Shown one piece after another: positions 22,323-30,373 of a stretch of DNA of 32,060 bases. Source of the DNA: JAAYYM01 sp035271065 (lineage in GTDB: Bacteria > Bacillota > Clostridia > Lachnospirales > Lachnospiraceae); the NCBI GenBank assembly GCA_035271065.1, contig DATESB010000164.1, forward strand, positions 1 to 32,060, read 5' to 3'. The notes under the pieces were generated by a model, which saw only the letters and a list, made by a program, of their open reading frames with translations, had not been told where the DNA came from and made no database searches. How positions within the stretch are numbered: position 1 is the first letter of the stretch; each line of letters begins with the position of its first letter. The translations under genes and the position numbers were made by a program.

Positions 22323-24628
22323 AATGCTTCCTTTAATACTTCATCCATCGTTTCTACGAAAACAATGCGAAGTCCCTGTTTGATTTCGTCTGCAATTTCT
22401 TCAATATCGCGCTCATTTTTCTTTGGAACAAGAACTGTCTTAATATTCGCATTCTTTGCCGCAAGTATCTTTTCTTTCAAGCCGCCAATCGGCAATACAC
22501 GTCCACGCAACGTAATTTCCCCTGTCATTGCTACCTCTGCTTTCACAGGCTTCTCGGTAATAGCGGAGAACAGCGCTGTTGCCATTGTAATACCTGCACT
22601 TGGTCCGTCCTTTGGAACCGAACCCTGCGGAATATGAATATGAAAATCATGTTTCTTAAAATAGTCGCTTGCAATCTTATGCGCCGTACTAATGGAACGA
22701 ATATAACTGATACCGGTCTGTGCTGATTCCTTCATCACATCGCCAAGCTGTCCCGTCAACGTAACTTCACCCTTACCCGGCATGATATTCACTTCTATCT
22801 GTAACGTATCACCGCCTACGCTGGTCCATGCAAGTCCCCTTACAATACCAATCTCATCTGTTTCATTTGCCATATCATAACGATAGCGCTCAGTACCGAG
22901 ATACTTTTCCAAATTGGCTTCTGTCACACGCACACACTTCTTATGATTCTGCCATATCTCACGGGCACTCTTACGGCATATCTCACCAATCTTTCGCTCC
23001 AACTGCCGCACGCCTGCTTCTTTGGTATAATTTCTTGCTATCTTTTCTATCGCTGCATCCTGAATGGTCAACTGTCCCTGCTTAATACCGTTCTTCTCCA
23101 TTTGTTTCTTAATCAAATGCTCCTTGGCGATATGTACCTTTTCATTTTCTGTATAACTGGTAACCTCAATAATCTCCATACGGTCTAATAACGGTCTCGG
23201 AATGTCTGCCGCTGAATTGGCGGTTGCAATAAACAGAACCTCCGACAGGTCAATCGGAACTTCCAAGTAGTGATCTCTGAACTTGGAATTCTGCTCCGAA
23301 TCAAGAACCTCCAGCAGTGCTGATGCTGTATCTCCCTTGTAATCCTTGCTAATCTTATCGATTTCATCTAATAAAATCAGTGGGTTCTTTACACCGGCAT
23401 GCTTCAATCCGGTTGCTATTCTTCCGGGCATTGCACCGACATACGTCTTTCTGTGTCCGCGTATTTCTGCCTCATCACGTACACCACCAAGTGAAATACG
23501 AACATATTTCTTGCCCAATGCTCTTGCAACAGACTTTGCAATGGAAGTCTTACCGGTTCCGGGCGGTCCAATCAGACAGATAATCGGGCTGTTTCCCTTT
23601 GCTGTCAAATTACGCACTGCCAGAAATTCCAGCATTCTTTCTTTGACCTTCTCTAATCCATAATGGTCCTCGTTCAAAATCTGTTCTGCATTTTTTAAAT
23701 CTTTATTATCTTTGGACGCCTTATTCCACGGCATATCTAATAACGTCTCAATATAGCCTCTGGACACGGCACTCTCAGAAGAACTGGAAGAAATCTGCTT
23801 GAAACGTGCAATCTCCTTTGCCAGCTTTTCTTTGACTTCAACAGGTGCTTTCAATTTTCGAAGTGCTTCATCAAAACTATCCGCATCCGAGACCGACTTA
23901 TCCTCACCCAATTCCTCACGAATCAGTTGTAGTTGCTCACGCAATAAATATTCTTTTTGGTTCTTATCCACACGTTCCTTGATTTGTTCTTGAATTTCCT
24001 TGCGAATATTCATAATTTGCAGGTCATTCATTAAAACAAGAATCAATTCCTGACAACGTTCTTTTTCATCTATGGTTTCAAGCAATTTCTGCCTGTTTTG
24101 CACATTCATCGGAAGATTGACCGCAATATAATCAACCAGTTCACCCATTTCCTGTGCTTCCGTAAACTGTCTCTCAATTGTTTTACCAATACGTGGATTA
24201 AACGAAATATACTCGCCCATTAAATCCTTCAGTGTCTGAAGCATTGCCGCATTTTCTGCTGTATCAAGTGGCTCATTGCTACTCTTATAGGTTTTCACAT
24301 CAGCTATGAGACAACCCTCTGTCTCAGCGATTTTAAGAAGTTCTGCACGCTGTTTTGCTTCTACCAACACCCTGACAACACCACTGGGCAACTTTAAGAC
24401 CTGCTTAATCTGCGCAATTGTTCCGACATGACAAAGATCCTGCTGCACGGGATCAACCGTTGCAGCCTCTAACTGCATCACCAAATAAACCGTCTGATCC
24501 TTAACCATTGCCTTTTCAACCGCAGTAATGGATTTGTCTCTGTCGATATCAAAATGTATAATCATTCCCGGTAGTACAGTCAATCCTCGTAGGGCAATTG
24601 CCGGAAGTGTCTTCTTCATACTTCTCAT
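22319..24628 (-). CDS. lon: ATP-dependent Lon protease
   Basis: Lon degrades misfolded and short-lived regulatory proteins in the cytoplasm. Domains in order: N-terminal substrate-recognition domain (about 5-200), coiled-coil (about 190-250, RKEIQEQIKERVDKNQKEYLL in blocks), AAA+ module with Walker A GPPGTGKTS and Walker B PLILLDEIDKI, and the S16 protease domain. The protease Ser lies in PKDGPSAGITMATAL and the Lys in LPIGGLKEK. The 769-residue length is typical. ATG at 24628 is chosen because GGGAG lies six bases upstream; a longer frame back to a TTG at 24649 overlaps that site. It is 43 bases downstream of clpX, with a hairpin in between. Confidence 0.97.
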   Translation of the reverse strand: MRSMKKTLPAIALRGLTVLPGMIIHFDIDRDKSITAVEKAMVKDQTVYLVMQLEAATVDPVQQDLCHVGTIAQIKQVLKLPSGVVRVLVEAKQRAELLKIAETEGCLIADVKTYKSSNEPLDTAENAAMLQTLKDLMGEYISFNPRIGKTIERQFTEAQEMGELVDYIAVNLPMNVQNRQKLLETIDEKERCQELILVLMNDLQIMNIRKEIQEQIKERVDKNQKEYLLREQLQLIREELGEDKSVSDADSFDEALRKLKAPVEVKEKLAKEIARFKQISSSSSESAVSRGYIETLLDMPWNKASKDNKDLKNAEQILNEDHYGLEKVKERMLEFLAVRNLTAKGNSPIICLIGPPGTGKTSIAKSVARALGKKYVRISLGGVRDEAEIRGHRKTYVGAMPGRIATGLKHAGVKNPLILLDEIDKISKDYKGDTASALLEVLDSEQNSKFRDHYLEVPIDLSEVLFIATANSAADIPRPLLDRMEIIEVTSYTENEKVHIAKEHLIKKQMEKNGIKQGQLTIQDAAIEKIARNYTKEAGVRQLERKIGEICRKSAREIWQNHKKCVRVTEANLEKYLGTERYRYDMANETDEIGIVRGLAWTSVGGDTLQIEVNIMPGKGEVTLTGQLGDVMKESAQTGISYIRSISTAHKIASDYFKKHDFHIHIPQGSVPKDGPSAGITMATALFSAITEKPVKAEVAMTGEITLRGRVLPIGGLKEKILAAKNANIKTVLVPKKNERDIEEIADEIKQGLRIVFVETMDEVLKEAL

Positions 24629-24651
24629 TATTTTCTCCCATGTGCACAAAC

Positions 24652-24669
24652 GGGTGCCCTAAGGCACCC
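24652..24669 (-). terminator. Small GC-rich hairpin between clpX and lon
   Basis: GGGTGCC and GGCACCC pair around a four-base spacer, followed on the minus strand by GTTTG, which is a poor T run. It may be a weak terminator, an RNA processing or stability element, or an attenuator separating lon levels from clpPX. Only the stem is certain. Confidence 0.4.
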
Positions 24670-24671
24670 AT

Positions 24672-25928
24672 TTATTTTGCTTTTTTCATTCTTTCTTCAT
24701 GAACGATTAGCGGCTCGCTGGTTCCTTCCACCGCTTCCTTCGTAATCACACAACTTTCGATGGTTTCATCTGACGGAATCTCATACATAATATTCATCAT
24801 CAGTTTCTCCATAATGGAGCGAAGCCCTCTCGCGCCGGTCTTACGCTTTAATGCCTTCTCGGCAATCAGCTCTATTGCCTCCGGCTCAAAACTCAACTTC
24901 ACATCGTCAAGTTCCAACAACTTCTTATACTGCTTGATAATCGCGCTCTTCGGTTCTTTCAGGATGCGCACCAGAGCGTCTTTATCAAGAGGTTCTAATG
25001 ACACATTAATCGGCACACGACCAACAAACTCAGGAATCAATCCGAATTTCGTCAAGTCCTCCGGCATAACCTTCTGAAGCAGCACACCAAGTTCGCTCTC
25101 CTTCTTGTCCTTAATCTCTGCATTGAAGCCGATTGACTTTCTGTCTAACCTTGTCTCAATAATCTTATCCAGACCTTCGAATGCACCACCACAGATAAAC
25201 AAAATGTTAGTTGTATCAATCTGCAACAATTCCTGATGCGGATGCTTTCTTCCACCTTGCGGCGGTACGGAAGCAACTGTTCCTTCCAGTATCTTAAGGA
25301 GTGCCTGTTGTACGCCTTCACCGGATACATCTCTGGTAATTGATACATTTTCACCTTTTCTCGTAATCTTATCAATCTCATCAATATAGATAATGCCATA
25401 CTGCGCACGTTCTATATCATAGTCTGCCGCCTGAATAATCTTTAACAGAATATTCTCAACATCTTCACCGACATAGCCGGCTTCCGTCAAGGCTGTTGCA
25501 TCTGCAATGGCAAACGGTACGTTGATAATCTTGGCAAGTGTCTGTGCCAAAAGAGTCTTACCACAGCCTGTCGGACCCAACATGATAATGTTACTCTTTT
25601 GTAGTTCCACATCTAAGTCCTTACCTGCCATAATGCGCTTGTAGTGATTATAAACCGCTACTGACAGAACCTTCTTTGCTTCCTCTTGCCCAATGACATA
25701 ATCATCCAGAAACTCTTTGATTTCCTGTGGCTTCAGCAGATTGATATCCATCTCTTTATCCGGATGCTCATCCTGCTCGTACTCTTCTTCGATAATATCC
25801 ATGCAAATATCTACACATTCATCACAGATATAAGCGCCGCTGGGACCGGCAATCAGTTTCCTGACCTGGTCCTGCGTCTTATTACAAAATGAACATCTTA
25901 TTTTTTCATCATTACCTTTTGACATCAT
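24672..25928 (-). CDS. clpX: ClpXP protease ATPase subunit ClpX
   Basis: ClpX unfolds tagged substrates and feeds them to ClpP. The N-terminal zinc domain has C12, C15, C35 and C38 (CSFC ... CDEC). The AAA+ domain shows Walker A GPTGCGKT, the pore loop GYVG (EAGYVGEDVEN), Walker B IIYIDEIDKI, the RKH loop (GGRKHPHQE) and the ClpP-docking IGF loop (KSIGFNAEI). The 418-residue length is normal. The start is the first of two adjacent ATGs at 25928, only three bases after the clpP stop, so it is co-transcribed and probably coupled with clpP. Confidence 0.98.
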   Translation of the reverse strand: MMSKGNDEKIRCSFCNKTQDQVRKLIAGPSGAYICDECVDICMDIIEEEYEQDEHPDKEMDINLLKPQEIKEFLDDYVIGQEEAKKVLSVAVYNHYKRIMAGKDLDVELQKSNIIMLGPTGCGKTLLAQTLAKIINVPFAIADATALTEAGYVGEDVENILLKIIQAADYDIERAQYGIIYIDEIDKITRKGENVSITRDVSGEGVQQALLKILEGTVASVPPQGGRKHPHQELLQIDTTNILFICGGAFEGLDKIIETRLDRKSIGFNAEIKDKKESELGVLLQKVMPEDLTKFGLIPEFVGRVPINVSLEPLDKDALVRILKEPKSAIIKQYKKLLELDDVKLSFEPEAIELIAEKALKRKTGARGLRSIMEKLMMNIMYEIPSDETIESCVITKEAVEGTSEPLIVHEERMKKAK

Positions 25929-25931
25929 ACT

Positions 25932-26525
25932 TTACTTATCTGCTCCCCTGCTTGTAATAACGCTGTCAATCAAGCCGTATTCCTTCGCTTCTTGGGCAGA
26001 TTTCCAGTTGTCTCTTTCTGTATCTGCTGCGATGATTTCAATCGGCTTTCCTGTATTCTCTGCTAATATTCTGTTAATGGTTGCTTTTGTTTTCAGGATA
26101 TGTTCTGCTGCAATCTGTATCTCGGTTGCCTGTCCCTGCGCACCGCCAAGAGGCTGATGTATCATAATCTCTGCATTTGGCAGGGCAAATCTCTTACCCT
26201 TTGTTCCGCCTGCCAATAAAAATGCGCCCATGCTGGCAGCCATACCGATACAGTATGTCTGTACATCACATTTGATAAAATGCATTGTATCATAAATTGC
26301 AAATCCTGCTGTAACCGAACCGCCCGGGCTGTTGATGTAAAGGTGAATATCCTTATCCGGATCCTCTGCCTCCAAAAACATCATCTGCGCCATTACAAGG
26401 CTGGCTGTTACATCTGTTACTTCCTCACCGAGGAAGATAATTCTTTCTTTTAAAAGTCTTGAGTAAATATCATAGGAACGTTCGCCTCGAGAGGTCTGCT
26501 CAATGACATAAGGTACTAAACTCAT
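25932..26525 (-). CDS. clpP: ATP-dependent Clp protease proteolytic subunit
   Basis: ClpP forms the tetradecameric serine protease chamber used by ClpX. The catalytic triad is S98 (GMAASMGAFLL), H123 (MIHQPLGG) and D172 (TERDNW). The N-terminus SLVPYVIEQTSRGERSYDIY is the normal mature form. ATG at 26525 is chosen because GGAGG lies just upstream; an open frame extends 12 codons further but would start inside the clpP ribosome binding region. The 197-residue length matches the family. The gene follows tig by 54 bases. Confidence 0.98.
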   Translation of the reverse strand: MSLVPYVIEQTSRGERSYDIYSRLLKERIIFLGEEVTDVTASLVMAQMMFLEAEDPDKDIHLYINSPGGSVTAGFAIYDTMHFIKCDVQTYCIGMAASMGAFLLAGGTKGKRFALPNAEIMIHQPLGGAQGQATEIQIAAEHILKTKATINRILAENTGKPIEIIAADTERDNWKSAQEAKEYGLIDSVITSRGADK

Positions 26526-26579
26526 AGTGATTCCTCCTGTTCTGTCATTCTTGATTGTCATATTATTGATATATTCTTA

Positions 26580-28049
26580 TTATTCTTTGTCTGCTTTTTT
26601 TGTTTTGGCAGGCTTGTCTGCTGTTTCTTTCTTGGCTGCAGGTTTCTTTTCTGTAGTTTCCTTCTTTGCTGTTTCTTTCTTAGCTGCAGGTGCCTTTTCC
26701 TTTGCAGGAGTCTTCTCCTTGGCAGTTTCTTTCTTCTCTGCTGCCTTCTTCGGAGCTGCCTTGCCTTCTTTTGCTTCGGAAACGATTAATTCAACTGCTT
26801 TCTGAATCGCGATATCCTTTGATATCTGCTCTTTCTCATAATCTCCAACCATTTCTTTCAGCTTGTCAGCTTCCATCTGATACATGCCTGCCATCTTCTC
26901 AAGTTCAGCATTGAACTCATCATCAGACACTTTAATATCTTCAGCCGCAACAATAGCTTCCAGAACCAATCTGCTCTGGATACGCTTTTCTGCTGCCGGT
27001 TTCATCTGCTCTAAGAACTTCTCGCCTGTAAGACCTGTAAACTGGAAGTACTGCTCCAGTGATAAGCCCTGCTGCTGTAATCTCTGTGCATAATCCTCTG
27101 CCATCTGTCTTGTCTGTGTCTGTAACATCGGCTCAGGAATATCCATCTTGGAATCTGCAATGATTGCTTCAATAACTGCATCTTCCTTCTGGTTCTTAGC
27201 TGCGCTTTCTTTTCTTTCGGTAATCTTTTTCTTCACATCTGCCTTATATTCAGCCAATGTATCGAATTCGGAAACTTCACTTGCAAATTCATCATCAAGT
27301 TCCGGAAGTTCTTTCTCTTTGATTTCCTTAACCGTTACCTTAAAGACTGCCGGCTTACCTGCAAGGTCTTCCGCCTGATAATCCTCAGGGAACGTTACGT
27401 TAACATCTGTTTCTTCATTTAACTTTGCGCCAATCAATTCCTTCTCAAATCCCGGAATAAATGCATTGGAGCCAATGGTCAAAGGATAATTCTCACCCTT
27501 ACCGCCGTCAAATGCAACACCGTCTACAAAACCTTCAAAGTCAATGACTGTCATATCGCCTTCTTTTACTGCTCTGTCTTCAACGTTGATGGTTCTGGCA
27601 TTGCTTTCTCTTTCCTTATCAATCTCTGCAGTCACTTCTTCGTCTGTTACATCAATGTCTGCCTTGGGTACTGATACACCCTTATACTTGCCGAGCTTTA
27701 CTTCCGGCTTAATTGCAACTTCTGCTGTAAAGATAAAGGGTTTTCCCTTTTCAAGCTGTACAACATCAATCTTAGGCTGTGATACAACTTCCAAATCCTT
27801 ATTTTCAGTGAGTTCTTTCTCATATGCATCAGGAATCAACTCGTTAGCGGCATCTTCATAAAATATCTCAGCGCCGTACATCTTTTCGAGCATCTGACGA
27901 GGCACTTTACCTTTTCTGAAACCCGGTACACTCATCTTTCCTTTATTCTTGTTGTAAGCCTTTTCAATCGCCTTTTCCAATTCTTCTGCAGAAGCCTCGA
28001 TTGTAAGCTTCGCCATGTTTTTCTCCAGTTTCTCTACCTTTAAACTCAT
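26580..28049 (-). CDS. tig: Trigger factor with a long Lys/Ala-rich tail
   Basis: A ribosome-bound chaperone and peptidyl-prolyl isomerase. The ribosome-binding domain (about 1-115) contains the signature GFRKGKVPRQMLEKMYG. The FKBP-type isomerase domain (about 160-245) has VIDFEGFVDGVAFDGGK and FIPGFEKELIGAK in blocks. The C-terminal chaperone domain (about 250-423) is helical. The last 66 residues are an unusual tail made almost only of Ala, Lys, Glu, Thr and Pro, with repeated AKKET/EKKPA-like blocks, ending KTKKADKE. It is histone-H1-like in composition and predicted to be disordered. ATG at 28049 is chosen (N-terminus MSLKVEKLEKN) with a GGAGG 12 bases upstream, a longer spacing than usual; the open frame starting at a GTG (28079) contains that site. 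First gene of the tig-clpP-clpX-lon-engB series. Confidence 0.96.
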   Translation of the reverse strand: MSLKVEKLEKNMAKLTIEASAEELEKAIEKAYNKNKGKMSVPGFRKGKVPRQMLEKMYGAEIFYEDAANELIPDAYEKELTENKDLEVVSQPKIDVVQLEKGKPFIFTAEVAIKPEVKLGKYKGVSVPKADIDVTDEEVTAEIDKERESNARTINVEDRAVKEGDMTVIDFEGFVDGVAFDGGKGENYPLTIGSNAFIPGFEKELIGAKLNEETDVNVTFPEDYQAEDLAGKPAVFKVTVKEIKEKELPELDDEFASEVSEFDTLAEYKADVKKKITERKESAAKNQKEDAVIEAIIADSKMDIPEPMLQTQTRQMAEDYAQRLQQQGLSLEQYFQFTGLTGEKFLEQMKPAAEKRIQSRLVLEAIVAAEDIKVSDDEFNAELEKMAGMYQMEADKLKEMVGDYEKEQISKDIAIQKAVELIVSEAKEGKAAPKKAAEKKETAKEKTPAKEKAPAAKKETAKKETTEKKPAAKKETADKPAKTKKADKE

Positions 28050-28104
28050 TATATTGTATTTCCTCCTTCTATTTAGCACAAGAACCTATAAATTCCCATA
28101 CTTA

Positions 28105-28135
28105 ATCGTCGGAGGCCCATTATGCCCCCGATGAT
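28105..28135 (-). promoter_or_regulatory. Hairpin in the tig 5' leader
   Basis: On the minus strand TCGGGGGC and GCCTCCGA pair around a seven-base loop, with further pairing of the outer ATC/GAT bases. There is no T run after it, so it is more likely a leader structure in the roughly 95-base tig 5' UTR than a terminator. Function unknown. Confidence 0.45.
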
Positions 28136-28150
28136 AATACTCATTTTTGA

Positions 28151-28159
28151 ATTATAGCA
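28151..28159 (-). promoter_or_regulatory. Extended -10 promoter of the tig operon
   Basis: Minus strand TGCTATAAT: a perfect TATAAT (28151-28156) with a TG one base upstream. No good -35 box is seen at 16-18 bases, which is normal for extended -10 promoters. Confidence 0.55.
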
Positions 28160-28231
28160 TAGGGTTATGTAAAATGCTAGTATTTTTATGGTAGTTGGGT
28201 GTGATAATTCGATTAACAAATTGTAAAAATT

Positions 28232-29524
28232 CTATATACAGTGAACTGCATACAAGGGAACTGACTTTATTTCTTTTATATAGCCGAAATTTCTGGCTGA
28301 AATGCGTATGCAATATGAAGGATGGTACTTTTCTTGATACACCATCAAACTCTTTGCCTTTACATGATCTCCTGCTTTGCACTCAATCGGTATTACGCTT
28401 CCATCCTTTACAATTAAAAAGTCCAATTCAGCTTCTTGATTTGAAGTCCAATAGAGCAGTTCATATCCATTGCTCTTTAGGATAGCCGCCACATAATTTT
28501 CAATTAATGCGCCCTTGAAAATGTTGCTCTCTGCTCCCTGTATGGTTCCCAATGTTATATTTGCCTTTCGCGTGAGTAGACCAATATCACTAAAATACAA
28601 TTTGAAACTTGACAGGTCTCTATATGCATTGGGTGGCATATATCCTTGTTCGCTTTTCACACAAGAAAGTACAATTCCGGATTGTATCAACCAATCAATA
28701 GAGTCACCATACTGCGATGCCCGCGCACCACTCTTTATCATTTTATATTGAAACTTCTTGTTATCTTTTGCTAATTGGGACGTTAATGATTCATATGCTC
28801 CTCTGATTCTGATTGTTTCTGTATTGATCGTATACTTGGTCATGTCACCCATATAGGCTGCCAATATCAAATCCTGCATATCTTCAGTTGGAATCCCCAC
28901 ATAATCCGCCAGGGAAGAAAGCACAACAGCAGGCATACCGCCAATTACTAAATAATCATAGTAATATTGCAGCGCAGTACTGTGTGTGGCTTCCGGCATA
29001 GCCTGATTCGTGTCAAAGTGCTCTCGTATGCTTTCCGCTAAGAAATTTTGTCCTCTTGCCCACAAAAACTCCTCAAAATCCAAAGGATACATGTTGAGTA
29101 TCTGTACTTTTCCTACCGGAAATGAATATTTACCTCTGCTTAATGCCACTCCTAAAAGACTTCCCGCCGCAATCAGGTGATATTCCGGTGCTTCCTCGGC
29201 AAAATATTTCATTGCAGTAAGTGCCCGCTCACACGCTTGTATTTCATCAAAAATAATTAATGTTTCCCGTGGAATAATCTGAGTATTAAAATACTTCTCC
29301 AGTTTTGGGATTATCGTTTCAGGCGATATATTCCCATCAAATATCTCGCCCAATGCTGTATCATTTTCAAAATTTGCATAAACTGTATTCTTAAAGTATT
29401 CCCTTCCCAATTCCTTCATGACATAAGTTTTGCCTACTTGTCTTGCGCCATAGATTAATATAGGAAGTCTCTCTAACTCCGATTTAGCCCACTCTTCTAA
29501 TTTATCCTGAATTTTACGTTTCAC
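28232..29524 (-). CDS. AAA_14 / DUF4143 ATPase
   Basis: A 430-residue protein of the AAA_14-DUF4143 type, common in anaerobes and of unknown function. Walker A is YGARQVGKT (25-33) and Walker B is LIIFDEIQ (about residues 89-96), followed by the sensor AAGSLLG. The DUF4143 C-terminal half ends with ELDFLIVKDGSVIPIECKAG, in which a D-x(n)-ExK pattern resembles the PD-(D/E)XK nuclease fold. That catalysis occurs is not established. The start is a GTG at 29524, nine bases after AAAGGGGG. It has its own strong promoter (29551-29579). Such genes are often patchily distributed and accessory, consistent with a position next to a palindrome and an insertion sequence. Confidence 0.92.
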   Translation of the reverse strand: MKRKIQDKLEEWAKSELERLPILIYGARQVGKTYVMKELGREYFKNTVYANFENDTALGEIFDGNISPETIIPKLEKYFNTQIIPRETLIIFDEIQACERALTAMKYFAEEAPEYHLIAAGSLLGVALSRGKYSFPVGKVQILNMYPLDFEEFLWARGQNFLAESIREHFDTNQAMPEATHSTALQYYYDYLVIGGMPAVVLSSLADYVGIPTEDMQDLILAAYMGDMTKYTINTETIRIRGAYESLTSQLAKDNKKFQYKMIKSGARASQYGDSIDWLIQSGIVLSCVKSEQGYMPPNAYRDLSSFKLYFSDIGLLTRKANITLGTIQGAESNIFKGALIENYVAAILKSNGYELLYWTSNQEAELDFLIVKDGSVIPIECKAGDHVKAKSLMVYQEKYHPSYCIRISARNFGYIKEIKSVPLYAVHCI

Positions 29525-29550
29525 AGCACATGCCCCCTTTGTATAGGGTA

Positions 29551-29579
29551 ATTATAAACGCTGTACTGCTTTCCGTCAA
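29551..29579 (-). promoter_or_regulatory. Sigma-A promoter of the AAA_14/DUF4143 gene
   Basis: Minus strand TTGACG (29574-29579), 17 bases, TATAAT (29551-29556). The 30-bp palindrome at 29596-29625 lies 17 bases upstream of the -35 box. Confidence 0.78.
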
Positions 29580-29595
29580 ATACTTTTGTTGTTTT

Positions 29596-29625
29596 CATAC
29601 ACTTTTTCGTACGAATAAGTGTATG
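29596..29625. promoter_or_regulatory. 30-bp near-perfect palindrome, possible operator
   Basis: CATACACTTTTTCGT and ACGAATAAGTGTATG are reverse complements with a single mismatch and no spacer; the centre TTCGTACGAA is perfect. It has no T run for termination on the minus strand. Position upstream of a promoter suggests a protein-binding site, with a cruciform or recombination site as alternatives. Confidence 0.55.
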
Positions 29626-29646
29626 AGATGTACACTTTTTTTACGA

Positions 29647-30120
29647 CTATTCCTCCACCACTTCTACCTTCCAAACCTCAAACCACAGGATTTCCTGTTT
29701 ATAGACTTCATATTGGGTATAGGTAGTTTCATCTGTATGTCTGTATTTTGTGACCATACGCGTCTCTTTCTGTTCCGTCTCGTCGTTGGTGTACAGCTCT
29801 TCCGCTTCATAGGCTTCCATATTGTCATATATGGTAACCGGATAATATACATCGTCCTCTTCCTCGCTGTCTACCGAGTTGTAAATCGTTACCGCATATA
29901 TAATTTCATCCGCATCCTCATAATAGTAGTTATAGAGGCTAATATCCGGAATAGGACCGGCATCTCCTGTATCTTGCCCAATATTCTCCCAATCTCCTTT
30001 GATAATATCCTCTTTCTGCATTTCCGACAAAATTGTCTCTCTGGTCTCCTCTGTCACACAACCGGTCAGACAGGTTAGTATTAGGGCAAGACATATCATA
30101 ATCAGTCCGCTCTTTTTCAT
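29647..30120 (-). CDS. Small lipoprotein, unknown function
   Basis: A 157-residue protein beginning MKKSGLIMICLALILTCLTGC. The signal ends with the lipobox LTGC, giving lipidation on Cys21 after signal peptidase II cleavage and anchoring on the outer face of the membrane. The mature part is strongly acidic and rich in Tyr (ISLYNYYYEDADEIIYAV), with two similar segments, YAVTIYNSVDSEEED and YPVTIYDNMEAYEAEE, suggesting an internal repeat of beta strands. The family is not recognised. ATG at 30120 is chosen because GGGAGG lies ten bases upstream; a longer open frame to 30177 lacks a site. The upstream insertion sequence (from 30230) sits about 110 bases from the start. Confidence 0.8.
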   Translation of the reverse strand: MKKSGLIMICLALILTCLTGCVTEETRETILSEMQKEDIIKGDWENIGQDTGDAGPIPDISLYNYYYEDADEIIYAVTIYNSVDSEEEDDVYYPVTIYDNMEAYEAEELYTNDETEQKETRMVTKYRHTDETTYTQYEVYKQEILWFEVWKVEVVEE

Positions 30121-30155
30121 TTGTGTATTCCTCCCTTTTGTAACGAATATACAAT

Positions 30156-30164
30156 ATTTTATCA
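30156..30164 (-). promoter_or_regulatory. Possible extended -10 promoter of the lipoprotein gene
   Basis: Minus strand TGATAAAAT, with a TG one base upstream of TAAAAT. The -35 region (TAGATG at 17 bases) is weak. Located about 36 bases before the lipoprotein start and inside the flank of the insertion sequence. Confidence 0.35.
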
Positions 30165-30229
30165 CAAATGGAAGCATACATCTAGTGTTGCAGAACTTTC
30201 AGATAAGCGAAATTTACTTCTTTCAGTTA

Positions 30230-30250
30230 GTGTAAAATATTAGTTGGCAA
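30230..30250 (+). repeat. Left terminal inverted repeat of the ISLre2 element
   Basis: Begins GTGTAAAATATTA and ends GTTGGCAA. It matches the reverse complement of 31895-31915 at 16 of 21 positions without gaps, including the inner GTTGGCAA and the outer GTGT. Confidence 0.7.
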
Positions 30251-30262
30251 AAAGAATAAGAT

Positions 30263-30312
30263 ATTTTAGTTATGTAAACTAAAATAGGAAGCAGAGATAA
30301 ATCCCTACTTCC
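30263..30312 (+). promoter_or_regulatory. Two hairpins in the leader of the transposase gene
   Basis: ATTTTAGTT (30263-30271) pairs with AACTAAAAT (30277-30285), and GGAAG (30287-30291) pairs with CTTCC (30308-30312). Hairpins near the left end of insertion sequences often shield the transposase from transcripts entering from outside; that role is inferred. Confidence 0.4.
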
Positions 30313-30373
30313 CAATCGTACCATTTTTCTTTATGATATTAATTGTCAAGATTAATGTAAAGGAAACAGTACG

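Noticed and set aside
26526..26561. Longer N-terminus for ClpP
   Set aside because: The added residues include the GGAGG ribosome binding site of the internal ATG, and the family starts at SLVPYV.
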